A stretch of 64,000 nt of DNA from Lachnospiraceae bacterium. Lineage in GTDB: Bacteria; Bacillota; Clostridia; Lachnospirales; Lachnospiraceae. Position numbers and translations under genes: made by a program. A model generated the notes under the pieces. It saw only the letters and a program-made list of their open reading frames with translations. It was not told the origin of the DNA and ran no database searches. The stretch's first letter is position 1, and every line of letters starts with the position of its first letter. Below are positions 27,923 to 37,789 of the stretch, in pieces. Location of the stretch: positions 124,001 to 188,000 of the forward strand of contig CAJTCV010000002.1 of the NCBI GenBank assembly GCA_910574805.1, read 5' to 3'.

Positions 27923-30900
27923 TTATCCATTTTTCTTGTTCTTTTTCTTCCGCGCTGTGAAATATACATCAGCGCTCACAATTATCGCCAGTATGCCGGT
28001 TACAACAGCCCACCATGGTCTCCACGGCTCTCCGGTCTGAGGGCTTTTCACAGCCTTCACAGTACTGTTCCCGCCCGGTGTTTCCGGCAGTGCGGACTCT
28101 GCGCCACCGCTTCCTTTTTTCTTATCCCCGTCTTTTCCATCCTTATCTATCACGATCACATAATCTGACGCATGGGTAAAGGCAAGGGATACTGTGCCGT
28201 CTGCCGATACCTCGTCCGCACAGATAAATTCCAGTGCCCCGGCACTTTTGTTGTAATAGTACAGGTTTGCCCTGTATCCGGCATTCTCTTTGCCAAGGCC
28301 TATGGAAAGCACCGCGGTAAAACCGAACTCCCCTTCATAGGCGAGGCTGATCTGGATGCTGTAGCGCTCTCCGGTGACATGGTTCACGATGTCTACCGGC
28401 ACTGTGTTCACGCCCGTCTGAACGGAAAAATCAATGTCTCCCGCCCTGTCTGTCGTGATGCTCTTTCCGTCCACGCTCCAGAGGATGCCGTTTCCCATGT
28501 CAAAGGTGATGATGATGTCCCTGCCCTTGAGACGGTCAAAAATATCCCCTGGAACTACTGTGGAGCCGTTCATATCCACGTTGATGGTGCTGCCTTCCTG
28601 CGCCTGTTCTTCCTCGGCCCGGATCATATCCCAGCCGATCCTTCCGTCCTCGCCCTTGAGGAATGGCCTGCCAGACTCCGGCCCCGATGGATGGTCGAAG
28701 ACGGACCTTGTGATCGCAACCGTTACCGTTTCCTTCTCATAGTTGCCTTTGTCAGCTCCGGTATAAACGGCCACGGCATTTACCGCCGCCCCTGTTACAA
28801 GGGCTGTGTCTTTATCAGATGCCTGCCACTCCCAGCCTTCCGGCAGCGGTACGTCCCCTGCTTTTTCCATGCTGTTCGATACATCCATAGCGCTGCCCGG
28901 CATATTCGGGGCGTACTGGGCCTTATTTACCGTCAGTTTTACCTTCGTTTCCACAGGATGATAATCCGCCGTATCGGAAGGCGTAAATATTACCGCATAC
29001 TCTGTCATGCTGCTGTCAGCCACCGCGGGCTTCTCGGAAGGTTCCTTCCAGGTGAATGTCCCTGCCACGGCTTCCGTGCTTTCGGCACCGTTTCCTGCCT
29101 GCCCTGCGCCGTTGCCGTACTGTACGGCTCCTCCTGTCAGGGAGGAATCTTTCAAGGTCTCCCCATAGGTGATTCCCGCCGCTGCAGGAATTACGGCGAT
29201 ATAAGGCGTTGCCTTTTCCACTGTCACCGTGATAGTCCTGGTGACGGGTTTATAATTCGTTATATCTGCCGGTGTAAAGACTGCCGCATATCCGCTGTTA
29301 TTCACAGCCGGAACAATATCTGCGCTCTGCCAGCTCCACTCACCCGCCAGTTCCATTCCGTCCACGCCGCCTGCTGTCCCCCCGGACAGGTCGCTCTTTC
29401 TTAATACCCGCAAAGGGTTATATATCCTGTCCGCCACTGTGGGGGCTGCGGATACAGCCGGGACTGCCCTGTTTACCGTGATCGCTGCCGTCCCCTCCAC
29501 GCAAAGATACGCCTGATCAGTCGGGGTAAATACCCATACTGCGCTTGTAGTTCCTGCAGTTGGCCTGGCTGCAGCGTCTTTCCATGTAAGGGCGCCTTTC
29601 ACTGTGTTTCCATTACCATCCACAAAGACGGCATTGTTGAATTCCAGCTTTGACAGGCTCTCCCCATAGGTAAGGATATTACCTGCCAGGGTTACTTCCG
29701 TGCCTTCTTTCAGTCCTACGGGTATCCGGTCGGTCAGTTTCACCTTCACCGTAACCGTGATATCCGCATAATTCCGTGTACTTACGGTGACGGTAATGCT
29801 GCCCTCATCGTTATTGTTTCCGGTTCCCAGTGTGTAGGACAGCTTCCCATCCGTAACGGCAGGGGCTGTACTGTATGTCAAGTTCCCCGATACCGCCGGT
29901 GTCCCGTAGGCCGCAGCGCCGCAGTCTTTGGGGAGCAGCGTTGCAAGGTCGATGCTGTCCGTGTTCTCCCTGGAATACAGGTAGCTCCTGCTTAAAGTCT
30001 CCACCACATAACCGTCTTTTTTGTCCACGTTGACGGTGATGGTCCTGTTTCCAGCGGCACTGTAATTTGCACCTTCCCCAAGGGAAACCGTAATCACGGC
30101 AGTTCCCGCCCCCGTGATCAGAATCATACCGTCTGCCGAAACTGACGCCACATCCTCATTGGAGGATTCATAGGATATTCTGCCATCCCCGTTTGTGGAG
30201 CAGTTTAACGAAAATGACGCATCGCCATATTTCCTGCTGATCTGTATTTCAGGAACCGTCAGCGTCCCCGGTGCCTTATTGATGGTCAGTTTCAGTGTGT
30301 TTGTGCTGTCGGCGGCGGTATAGTTGCCCTTTGCCTCAACGCTGGCCTTGATGGTATAAGTCCCGGCGTCTATGGGCAGGCCGTCCGTAAACATGCTGTC
30401 GCCCTGCGCTGCATAGGAAAAACGGCAGGGGCCTGTGTCGTTGGTGATGCCAAGCTGAATGTCGTTCGGCCCTGTGGCTTTGGGTGCAGTAATCCTCGCC
30501 TCTTTGCCCGTATAGGTCAGTTCCTGAGTGGTGCTTTCCCATACAAGGGTGGGTGTGGCCTGTTGGATGGTAAATTCCTTTGTGACCTTACCTGTATAGG
30601 TTTCGCCAGTAACGGTTACCATTGCCGTTCCAGCATTGGTATTGTTGGCGTAGGTCGCTGTGTAATGATTCGCCGCCAGTTCCGTCCCGTCCACCGTAAC
30701 AGTGACGGCGGGTGTCTGCGCTATGCCAGTGTAGGTCAAATTCAGATTATCGGGCAGCGTGACCGCCAGCACAGCCCCGCAGGGGCATTTCCCATTTTCA
30801 TCAAAGCTGCAATTTTCACTGGTTTTTGTATCTCCGCAGGCAAGGCAGGTTTGCTGGTGGGTGGTGGTGCCAGTGGCATGGGTGTACTCGCAGACACCAT

Positions 30901-33900
30901 TGCCGGTATGTTCGCACCTCTGCACCGTCACTGTGCCGGTTAGCATCTGCTCATCCAGTTTCCCTGTGATAGGCGCACCACTCTCGTCAAAATAGGCATA
31001 CCGGGTATTGCCCGTCTGGTCCAGTAAATCGCCGAGGGTAAGGTTGAGGGGGTGAACGAGAGTTTGATCACCGATCTGAATCGCTGCCCATCCACCACTG
31101 CCGGAGAAGGTGCCGCCGGACAGGAACACCTCCGCATGATCGTCGCTGATTTTCAAACCGTTGCCGAAAGAACCAGTGGCATGGAGTTTTACTTTGTTGC
31201 CCACAGACAACTTGCCCCAGTTGATTCGAACGGCATAAGGCGAAGCAGAAAATCTACCACTTTCCAGCGTCACCGCAGTGCTGTTGCCTCCAATATCAAG
31301 CATCACTTCGCAAGCACCGGTTTGACTGGCGCTGTTGTCCCGGATGGTGAGCGTAACATTGTCCAAGACAGAAAAATATACTTCATATGGGTTGTCCACA
31401 ACACCACAGCTTATTTTTTTGCCGTTCAAATCCAAAATGAAGCTGCTGTTTTCTATCTTTATCTTTTTCGTTATTTCCACATTTTGCAGCAGTGTAATGA
31501 TTGCACCGCTGTTTTCCGCTTTGAACGCATCGTCCAAATTACCTACATAGGTAGTGGTACCGCCCTTTTCGACCTTCGCAACAGCAGAAATCTTGACATC
31601 CACCGTCCCATACGCGTCCGCCATGTTGTCATTCCCTACGAATTTTGCAATCAGGGTGACAGAGCCGCCGTTCGGTTCCACATTCCCCTGTTCCAGTACA
31701 TCGGAGGCGTTGACTGTCATGGTGTAGCTGCCGTCCGCATCTGCCCCCACCGCATCGGACACCTGATTATTACCCACAAACACTGCCATCTGACCTGCAG
31801 CAGGTGCGGCATAAACTCCCCGCAGACGAGCCGCCGCTTTTACCGGAGCCGCCCCGGTTGCGGTAGGCGTGGCCTTGACGGTGATGGTATCATCGGCGGT
31901 GAAGTCGCTGCATTCTGCGCCGTCTTTACAGGTTTTCACAACGCCTTCCCCTGCAAACTGTGTGCCGGACTGCGCTACGGTAAATGTCCTGCTGATTTCC
32001 TTATCGCCTTTCGTGAATGTAACTGTATACGTTCCTGCATCTTTTACAACTGTCGGTTCGATGTTACGCGTCCACCCCTCCGTATCTGCGGTAAACTCCA
32101 CCCCGCAAACCGCAGCGTTCTCTTCCAGTATAATCTGGTCTGCATAGTCCTTCCCTGTGTAAACCAGCCCTTCCGGAACAGAAATCGTATCCTCATTTAC
32201 ATCGATCAGGAATTTTCCGTTCCCTGTCAAAGCGCCTGTTCCGGTCAGAGAATCCTTTTCATGAATACGCATCGTACCGTTGTTTTCCAATGTAACGCCA
32301 TCGGGAATCGTCAGAGCAGCGCCCTCTGGAATCGTAAAAGAATCGTTTGCCGCTACGGTCAAATTCGCTGCAAGGGTATGACTGCCGTAAACCTGATAAG
32401 CTGCTCCCGTATCGGATTTGAAAAATTCATAAATAATTCCCTTCATCGTGCTGCTGCCATCTACGGTAACCGCTTTCTTGGAGCGAAGCAGGAACTGACC
32501 GCTGTTTGTAATCTGTGAACTGGTAACAGACAGCTCATCCTCACAATGGATACCTGCATCAGGAACATAAGCTGATATAGTGGAATTGGTAACAGACGCC
32601 TTATACTCTGATACCTGTGTGGATATTTTCGTCACATACACTCCAAAACCGCTGGGATTGGTTATCTTCAATGCACTGTCGGTGATCACTGCTTTATTGG
32701 TTGCAACACAGTAATCAACAGCGCCTGACGAATTGGTTATGGTCACATCGCTGCCATTTTTTATGGTAAAACCACCGTGCGTAGTGTAAATATAGCCATT
32801 TGACCCATTCATGTTGAAGCTCACGGTTGCGTTGTCGATCTCCATGTCATAGGAAAGAAAAATCATATCCTGCGTGGTGACATCCACATTTACTCCGCGA
32901 ATAAAAATATAACGGTCAGCCCAGCTTTTTCCGTTCAAAGAGAGGGAAGCCCCCGGATCTCCTGTAATTGTTGTATTTCCAAACGCATTTCCATAAATGA
33001 GTTTTTCACTCGTTTTTACAGAATTATCCCCCTTTAGATAAAGCGTAAACTCCAGGTCGGCATTGGTGATGTGAATAAAAACCTCACCGGAATTATCAGA
33101 ATGATAATTCTCTAATGTCAGAACACCGTCTGTATAGCTCCAGCCGTCTCCGCTGTCGCCGCTGCAGATCTTCTGTCCAAACAACTCCAAATCAGGCGTT
33201 CCCTCTTCCGCCGGAGCAGGTACATTGGCCGCATCCAGCTTTGCCTGCAGTTCGCAGCACAGAGAAAGGTCAATCTGCTCCTGCTCGTCCTCGGTCAGCT
33301 CCGAAAACAGGGCGAGGATTTCGCCAAGCCGCGCCCGCACCTCGTCCGTGCTGTCCGGCGTGACTTCATCCGGCAGGGCGGCAATCAAGTCCTCAACAGG
33401 GCAGGGAGGGCACTCATAAGTACACGGACTTCCTTCACTGTCCTCCGATGCAGGCTGATAGCCGCAGGTATCATCATGTTCCGGGTGGTGCTTGCAGAGG
33501 CCGGCATCTTCCGGCTGTTTTGTGTTTTCTTCCGCATCTTCCGTGCTGTCTTCCGCATCCTTCCCCTTGCAGTCTGACAGGCTGGCATCCTCCGCGCCGC
33601 ACACGGGGCAGTCTGTATTGATACTACCCTCTGTACATAGTTCCTCACAGGTACATTCCTCCTGCCCGTCATCCGGTTCTTCTATTTCATCTTCGTTTTC
33701 TGTTCCCGGATTTTCGGGTTCTCCATCATTTATCTCATTATCGTCCGTCTTATCTCTCGGTGTTCCGTCTGTCCCTTCATTGCATATTTCACACACGAAG
33801 GTGCAGGGGCTTCCCGGTGTTTCCTCCCGAAAGCCGCAGGATTCGTCATGCTCATGATGGCAGTCCAGCTCCTTTGTGGCGCTGCCGTCTTCTCCCTCCG

Positions 33901-34096
33901 CTGTTCTGTAACAGTCCTCCGTATGCTCATGGGTACACGCATGCCCCGGTTCCGCCTCTATGTATCCGCAGTTCGGCGTGTGCGACCTGTGGTGAGTGCA
34001 GGGACTGGATACGGATTCTTCAGCCAGTGCCCATGTGGGGCATGCGCCCACGCACAGGGCCAGCGTCATTATAATGCTCAAAATTCTACGTTTCAT
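27923..34096 (-). CDS. large cell-wall-anchored surface protein with Cys/His-rich repeats and MBG/Ig-like domains
   Basis: The product is 2057 residues. Residues 1-25 are a signal peptide ending ALAEE. Residues 32 to about 225 contain four or more spaced Cys/His repeats (of the CTHEHTEDCY and CHHEHDESCG type), separated by acidic stretches; such repeats may bind metal. From about 310 to 650 a right-handed beta-helix-like region lists short strands such as NATVSFNMNG. A series of Ig-like MBG-type domains follows, with phrases such as LTYTG and DAGTYT. The C-terminus has an SPQTG sortase signal, a hydrophobic segment and a KKKNKKNG tail, so it is attached to the wall. AAGGAG lies five bases before the ATG. 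A divergent LytTR two-component system is its likely regulator. An adhesin-like role is inference. Confidence 0.85.
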   Translation of the reverse strand: MKRRILSIIMTLALCVGACPTWALAEESVSSPCTHHRSHTPNCGYIEAEPGHACTHEHTEDCYRTAEGEDGSATKELDCHHEHDESCGFREETPGSPCTFVCEICNEGTDGTPRDKTDDNEINDGEPENPGTENEDEIEEPDDGQEECTCEELCTEGSINTDCPVCGAEDASLSDCKGKDAEDSTEDAEENTKQPEDAGLCKHHPEHDDTCGYQPASEDSEGSPCTYECPPCPVEDLIAALPDEVTPDSTDEVRARLGEILALFSELTEDEQEQIDLSLCCELQAKLDAANVPAPAEEGTPDLELFGQKICSGDSGDGWSYTDGVLTLENYHSDNSGEVFIHITNADLEFTLYLKGDNSVKTSEKLIYGNAFGNTTITGDPGASLSLNGKSWADRYIFIRGVNVDVTTQDMIFLSYDMEIDNATVSFNMNGSNGYIYTTHGGFTIKNGSDVTITNSSGAVDYCVATNKAVITDSALKITNPSGFGVYVTKISTQVSEYKASVTNSTISAYVPDAGIHCEDELSVTSSQITNSGQFLLRSKKAVTVDGSSTMKGIIYEFFKSDTGAAYQVYGSHTLAANLTVAANDSFTIPEGAALTIPDGVTLENNGTMRIHEKDSLTGTGALTGNGKFLIDVNEDTISVPEGLVYTGKDYADQIILEENAAVCGVEFTADTEGWTRNIEPTVVKDAGTYTVTFTKGDKEISRTFTVAQSGTQFAGEGVVKTCKDGAECSDFTADDTITVKATPTATGAAPVKAAARLRGVYAAPAAGQMAVFVGNNQVSDAVGADADGSYTMTVNASDVLEQGNVEPNGGSVTLIAKFVGNDNMADAYGTVDVKISAVAKVEKGGTTTYVGNLDDAFKAENSGAIITLLQNVEITKKIKIENSSFILDLNGKKISCGVVDNPYEVYFSVLDNVTLTIRDNSASQTGACEVMLDIGGNSTAVTLESGRFSASPYAVRINWGKLSVGNKVKLHATGSFGNGLKISDDHAEVFLSGGTFSGSGGWAAIQIGDQTLVHPLNLTLGDLLDQTGNTRYAYFDESGAPITGKLDEQMLTGTVTVQRCEHTGNGVCEYTHATGTTTHQQTCLACGDTKTSENCSFDENGKCPCGAVLAVTLPDNLNLTYTGIAQTPAVTVTVDGTELAANHYTATYANNTNAGTAMVTVTGETYTGKVTKEFTIQQATPTLVWESTTQELTYTGKEARITAPKATGPNDIQLGITNDTGPCRFSYAAQGDSMFTDGLPIDAGTYTIKASVEAKGNYTAADSTNTLKLTINKAPGTLTVPEIQISRKYGDASFSLNCSTNGDGRISYESSNEDVASVSADGMILITGAGTAVITVSLGEGANYSAAGNRTITVNVDKKDGYVVETLSRSYLYSRENTDSIDLATLLPKDCGAAAYGTPAVSGNLTYSTAPAVTDGKLSYTLGTGNNNDEGSITVTVSTRNYADITVTVKVKLTDRIPVGLKEGTEVTLAGNILTYGESLSKLEFNNAVFVDGNGNTVKGALTWKDAAARPTAGTTSAVWVFTPTDQAYLCVEGTAAITVNRAVPAVSAAPTVADRIYNPLRVLRKSDLSGGTAGGVDGMELAGEWSWQSADIVPAVNNSGYAAVFTPADITNYKPVTRTITVTVEKATPYIAVIPAAAGITYGETLKDSSLTGGAVQYGNGAGQAGNGAESTEAVAGTFTWKEPSEKPAVADSSMTEYAVIFTPSDTADYHPVETKVKLTVNKAQYAPNMPGSAMDVSNSMEKAGDVPLPEGWEWQASDKDTALVTGAAVNAVAVYTGADKGNYEKETVTVAITRSVFDHPSGPESGRPFLKGEDGRIGWDMIRAEEEQAQEGSTINVDMNGSTVVPGDIFDRLKGRDIIITFDMGNGILWSVDGKSITTDRAGDIDFSVQTGVNTVPVDIVNHVTGERYSIQISLAYEGEFGFTAVLSIGLGKENAGYRANLYYYNKSAGALEFICADEVSADGTVSLAFTHASDYVIVIDKDGKDGDKKKGSGGAESALPETPGGNSTVKAVKSPQTGEPWRPWWAVVTGILAIIVSADVYFTARKKKNKKNG

Positions 34097-34520
34097 ATGA
34101 TCTCCTTCCTCCCTGCATTCGGTTCTCCTGTGTTTCTCATGTATGTGTTACCTCCTGTTTCGCGTAAAGTAGACTCAAAACCACTCGTTTTTTTTATGCG
34201 TTTTATCTGTTCCTTTCTGTCATTTTATCTGCATTCCAGTCCTGAACGCTGTGGTTTTAAGTCTACCTTTAACCACTCGCCAAAAATTTTCTTTACCCGG
34301 TCCTGACAATCCGCCTGCTCTGCCGAATCGCAATCCTTCTCCGGGCGGATATTCCTGCGGGCCTGAAAATCTCCCGCACATGTCTGTTTAGTCTATTTTA
34401 TGAGTTTTTATCTTTTTTTCCAGTACCAAAAATGCACGGCTTCGTTCAAAACTCGTACTTGACAAATTGACATTTCTGTGATTTTACCCTATACTGTTCA
34501 GAAACGGGGAGGGATTTCGC
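34097..34520. promoter_or_regulatory. divergent control region between the surface protein and the two-component system
   Basis: This 424-base stretch has no gene. It holds a nine-base direct repeat AACCACTCG at 34179-34187 and 34271-34279, each next to a GTAGAC- or GTCTAC-like word, 92 bases apart. The repeats lie on the surface-protein side and are candidate response-regulator sites. The promoter of the two-component genes is at 34467-34495. Confidence 0.5.
34467..34495 (+). promoter_or_regulatory. promoter of the LytTR two-component operon
   Basis: A consensus TTGACA (34467-34472) and TATACT (34490-34495) are 17 bases apart, about 25 bases before the GTG start of the response regulator. 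Confidence 0.75.
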
Positions 34521-35246
34521 GTGGAGGAATTAAAGCTTGCGCTTTGTGAGGACGATAAAGAGGAACTGGAACGGCTGACAGGTCTGGCACAGGCGGGGCC
34601 GGTCCCGGTCAGCGTCACCGCCTTTGAAAACGGCGAGGCGTTCCTGGAAGATTACCGGCCGGGACGGTTTGACATGGTGTTCATGGATATCTACATGGGC
34701 GGGATCTCCGGGGTGGAGGCCGTGCGGCGGCTGCGGGAGCAGGAGCCGGAACTGCCGGTGGCCTTTGTCACCTCCAGTCAGGACCACGCCCTGGACGGCT
34801 ATCGCCTGAAGGTGGCGAAGTACATCGAGAAGCCTGTGACCCAGGAGGATATGGACGGCGCCGTTTCCCTTGCGGCACAGTGGCGGGAGCAGGCGGCCGT
34901 GGAAGTGGTCCTGCGGGGGAAAAAGCTGTCGCTGCCTGCCTGCCGCCTTGCCTTCGTGGAGCAGCGGGTGCATTACCTGTTGTTCTGGTTCGAGGGAGGC
35001 GGGACCAGGCAGGTAAAGGGCAGGCTGGACGAGCTGGCGCCCCAGCTTGCAGGTTTTCCTTTTTTCCGCAGCCATAAGAGCTATCTGGCAAACCTCTCCC
35101 ATGTGGTGGGCATCGACCAGGAACTGATGGTATTCCGCATGAAGGACGGGCAGGGCGTCTATATACGGCGCGATCTTCTGAAAAAGGCAAAGGATGCCTG
35201 GGAGGACTGGCTGTTCGCCCAGGCCAGGAAAGGGGATAGACTATGA
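34521..35246 (+). CDS. LytTR-type response regulator
   Basis: The product is 241 residues. The receiver domain (residues 1-120) carries the acidic pocket EDD at 10-12, the phospho-acceptor Asp56 in FMDIYMGG and the conserved Lys in YIEKPV near 109. The C-terminal LytTR domain (from about 130) has the typical FFRSHKSYLANLSHV segment that contacts DNA in direct repeats. The GTG start follows GGGAGGG at good spacing. The gene overlaps the kinase gene by four bases (ATGA), so the pair is co-translated. The divergent large surface-protein gene is the obvious candidate target. Confidence 0.93.
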   Translation: MEELKLALCEDDKEELERLTGLAQAGPVPVSVTAFENGEAFLEDYRPGRFDMVFMDIYMGGISGVEAVRRLREQEPELPVAFVTSSQDHALDGYRLKVAKYIEKPVTQEDMDGAVSLAAQWREQAAVEVVLRGKKLSLPACRLAFVEQRVHYLLFWFEGGGTRQVKGRLDELAPQLAGFPFFRSHKSYLANLSHVVGIDQELMVFRMKDGQGVYIRRDLLKKAKDAWEDWLFAQARKGDRL

Positions 35247-37051
35247 AGATACATAAAGCGAGGCGGCCTGCGGCGGCAGCGCTGTTCCTGCTCTTTCTGG
35301 CGCTTACTGTGCTGCTGCTCGGTGCAGTGCTCCTGTTCCGGCCGGAAAGGAACACACATGACGGTGTGGAGACTGTTTCCGACTGGCACATGGACGGGGA
35401 AGAGATACGGCTGCCCGAAACCTTTCCCTGCCCTTCCTCCCGCACACCCCTGACGTTGACCGTCCGGATCTGTCCAAAGCCGGGGGATTACCTGTATCTT
35501 AAGACCGTCTATACACCCGTGAGGCTCTACGCGGACGGGAAGCTGATATTTGCATACGGGCACGGGGACTTCCCGGCATTCCTGCTGGACCCGCCCACAA
35601 AGACGGCGCTGGTACCCCTGCCGGAGACCGGACATGAGGTGACGCTCACACTGGAGTACCTTTCCCCGTCCCAGCGGGACGCTGCCGCGCTCCATCCCCT
35701 CCTGTTGGGGAGTCCGGATCAGATTGTGGCAGGACTGTTCTCGGAAATGGGGTTCTCCCTGTTTTTTTCCGTGTTTCTTCTGGCGCTGGGACTGATCATG
35801 GTTCTGGTTTCCCTGATTTTCCTCCGCTTCGGCAGTTCCGGGACGGCCTTTTTCTGGCTGGGACTGTTCTCCCTGTGTACCGGCGCATGGTCCTTCGGGG
35901 AGTGCAACCTGACAGGGCTGCTCGTAGGAAATGCACCCCTTTTGTACCTGATGGCTTTCCTGGGGCTGTTCACTTTCGCCATTCCGCTTCTGCGCTTTAT
36001 CCTGGTGGTGCTGCGTCCCCATGCCGGGCCGTTTCTTGAGGCTCTGTGCGCTTTCATGGTGCTCTGCGTCTGCGGGGCGGCGGCGCTGCAGCTTTTTGGC
36101 GTCGTATCCCTGTCGAGGAGCATGTATCTGTTTCATGTTCTGACGCCCGCCTGCCTCTGCATTCTGGCGGGGACGGCTCTGTGGGAGAGCATCCGGTTTC
36201 AGAATCGGATGGCGCGCAGGCTCCTTTGGCCCATGGCGGTCCTGGCTCTGTTCGCCCTGCTGGAAGTGGCAAATTACTATCTGTTCCGGCTGGACGTGCA
36301 GAAATCCTTTTTCTTCCAGGTGGGCGTCCTGGTCTTTGTGACAATGGTCAGCATCCAGTGCGGGTATTTCATGGCGGAGGCGCTGGCGCTGCTGGAGGAG
36401 AACCACAGGCTGGAAAAGGAGCTGTCCCTTCTGGAAAGGCAGGCCAGGATGCAGGAGGAGCATTACCGGCGGATCACGGAAGCCTCTCTGCAGGAAAAGC
36501 AGCAGCGCCATGACTTCCGGCACCACACAGCCGCCCTGCGCAGGCTGCTGGAAAAGGGGGAGACGCATGCGGCGGCAGTCTATCTGGATGCTCTTATTGC
36601 GCCGTCTGCAGGGGAAAGCCTCCCGCCTGTCTGTCAGAACGAGACTGTCAACGCGGTGGCGCTCCACTATCTGGACATGGCGGTCAGATCCGGCGTCACG
36701 GACTGCTCCATCCGGCTGGAGATCCCGGAGGATACCGGCAGCGTCCCTGCCCATGCGCTCTGTGTCGTGGTCGGAAACCTGCTGGAGAATGCGGTGGCGG
36801 CCTGCACTGGGGCAGACGCGCCCTTTATCCGTATGCGCGGCAGGCTTGCGGATGGGATACTCACCATCGTCATGGATAACCGGTACGCCAGCGTCAGCAG
36901 GATGCCGGAGGGCGGCTTTCTGTCCGGGAAACCGGGCGGCGGCATCGGGCTTCTGTCCGTCCGCTCCATTGCAGAGAAGTATGGCGGCGGGTGCCGTTTT
37001 GAGGCGGAGGATACCGTATTCTCATCCTCTGTATATCTGCGGCTTTCCTGA
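35243..37051 (+). CDS. membrane sensor histidine kinase, GHKL type
   Basis: The product is 602 residues and pairs with the LytTR regulator. One membrane segment lies at residues 10-32, followed by an extracellular beta-rich domain of about 130 residues. Roughly seven hydrophobic segments then occupy about residues 165-390, the 7TM layout of peptide- or small-molecule-sensing kinases. A coiled-coil at about 390-420 leads to the H-box QRHDFRHH, with His423 as the likely phosphorylated residue. The N-box NLLENAVAA and the glycine box GGGIGLLSV form the ATP-binding domain. The gene is GC-rich. It overlaps the preceding gene by four bases. The ligand is unknown. Confidence 0.9.
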   Translation: MKIHKARRPAAAALFLLFLALTVLLLGAVLLFRPERNTHDGVETVSDWHMDGEEIRLPETFPCPSSRTPLTLTVRICPKPGDYLYLKTVYTPVRLYADGKLIFAYGHGDFPAFLLDPPTKTALVPLPETGHEVTLTLEYLSPSQRDAAALHPLLLGSPDQIVAGLFSEMGFSLFFSVFLLALGLIMVLVSLIFLRFGSSGTAFFWLGLFSLCTGAWSFGECNLTGLLVGNAPLLYLMAFLGLFTFAIPLLRFILVVLRPHAGPFLEALCAFMVLCVCGAAALQLFGVVSLSRSMYLFHVLTPACLCILAGTALWESIRFQNRMARRLLWPMAVLALFALLEVANYYLFRLDVQKSFFFQVGVLVFVTMVSIQCGYFMAEALALLEENHRLEKELSLLERQARMQEEHYRRITEASLQEKQQRHDFRHHTAALRRLLEKGETHAAAVYLDALIAPSAGESLPPVCQNETVNAVALHYLDMAVRSGVTDCSIRLEIPEDTGSVPAHALCVVVGNLLENAVAACTGADAPFIRMRGRLADGILTIVMDNRYASVSRMPEGGFLSGKPGGGIGLLSVRSIAEKYGGGCRFEAEDTVFSSSVYLRLS

Positions 37052-37120
37052 GGCGGTGTGCAGACTGGCTGCACGCCTGTGCCATGGTACTCCGGGCTGT
37101 CTGAACGGCCGCGCCAGGTT

Positions 37121-37732
37121 TTAGTCCAGAGGGATTCCCGCCTCCCGCAGTTTGCGGTACAGCACGGAGATCTCCATGTCGCAGTGGTCCGCCATTTGTT
37201 TCCCCGTGATCTCCCCGCTGCGCCAGCGGGCAAACCAGTTCTCAAAATCCTCCGGCAGCTCCTTTTTCTTCCTGCCGAATCGAACGCCGCGGGCTTTGGC
37301 GGAAGCGATTCCCTCCGCCTGGCGCTGGCGAATGTTCTCCCGCTCCAGCTGAGCCGCAAAGGAAAGCACCTGCAAAGTCAGATCCGCGATAAAGGTTCCC
37401 AACAGATCTTTGCCATAGGTGGTATCCAAAAGGGGCATATCCATCACACGGATGTCCGCCTGTCTGTCTTTCGTGATGCTGCGCCACTGTTCTATGATCT
37501 CCTGGTAGTCCCGGCCCAGGCGGTCGATGGACTTGACGCAGAGCAGGTCGCCGGGCCTTAAGCGTTTTACCAGCCGTCTCCATGCCGGGCGTTCAAAATC
37601 TTTCCCGCTCTGTTTATCGATATACAGGTTCCGTTTCGGAATCCCAAGCGGCGCCAGTGCATCTATCTGGCGGTCAACGTTCTGATCTTTTGCGGATACA
37701 CGGATGTATCCGAAAATCTGGTGCTCCTTCAT
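37121..37732 (-). CDS. serine recombinase (resolvase/invertase family)
   Basis: The product is 203 residues. The N-terminal catalytic domain has GYIRVSAKDQ with Ser13 as nucleophile, SIDRLGRDY and the long E-helix with LERENIRQRQAEGI. A short C-terminal helix-turn-helix (ITGKQMADHCDMEISVLYRKL) completes the protein. It is of resolvase/invertase size rather than a large serine integrase. ATG 37732 is chosen over 37747 because GGGAGGAACGATC precedes it. It points toward the two-component operon. I looked for paired inverted repeats nearby that it might invert and saw none, so its target is unknown; it may be a remnant of a mobile element. Confidence 0.88.
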   Translation of the reverse strand: MKEHQIFGYIRVSAKDQNVDRQIDALAPLGIPKRNLYIDKQSGKDFERPAWRRLVKRLRPGDLLCVKSIDRLGRDYQEIIEQWRSITKDRQADIRVMDMPLLDTTYGKDLLGTFIADLTLQVLSFAAQLERENIRQRQAEGIASAKARGVRFGRKKKELPEDFENWFARWRSGEITGKQMADHCDMEISVLYRKLREAGIPLD

Positions 37733-37789
37733 GATCGTTCCTCCCATACAGGTTTTCTTCTGATTATACGGGAAAAAGGATGGGATGAT

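Noticed and set aside
28172-29404. Plus-strand frame of 410 codons inside the large surface-protein gene
   Set aside because: It is opposite to the supported gene and its translation resembles no protein.
31052-32518. Plus-strand frame of 488 codons inside the large surface-protein gene
   Set aside because: It has no start-site signal, and the minus-strand frame has a signal peptide and sortase signal.
35159-36754. 531-codon minus-strand frame across the two-component genes
   Set aside because: It overlaps the histidine kinase coding region and looks like a low-complexity, Gln/Arg-rich shadow of GC-rich DNA.
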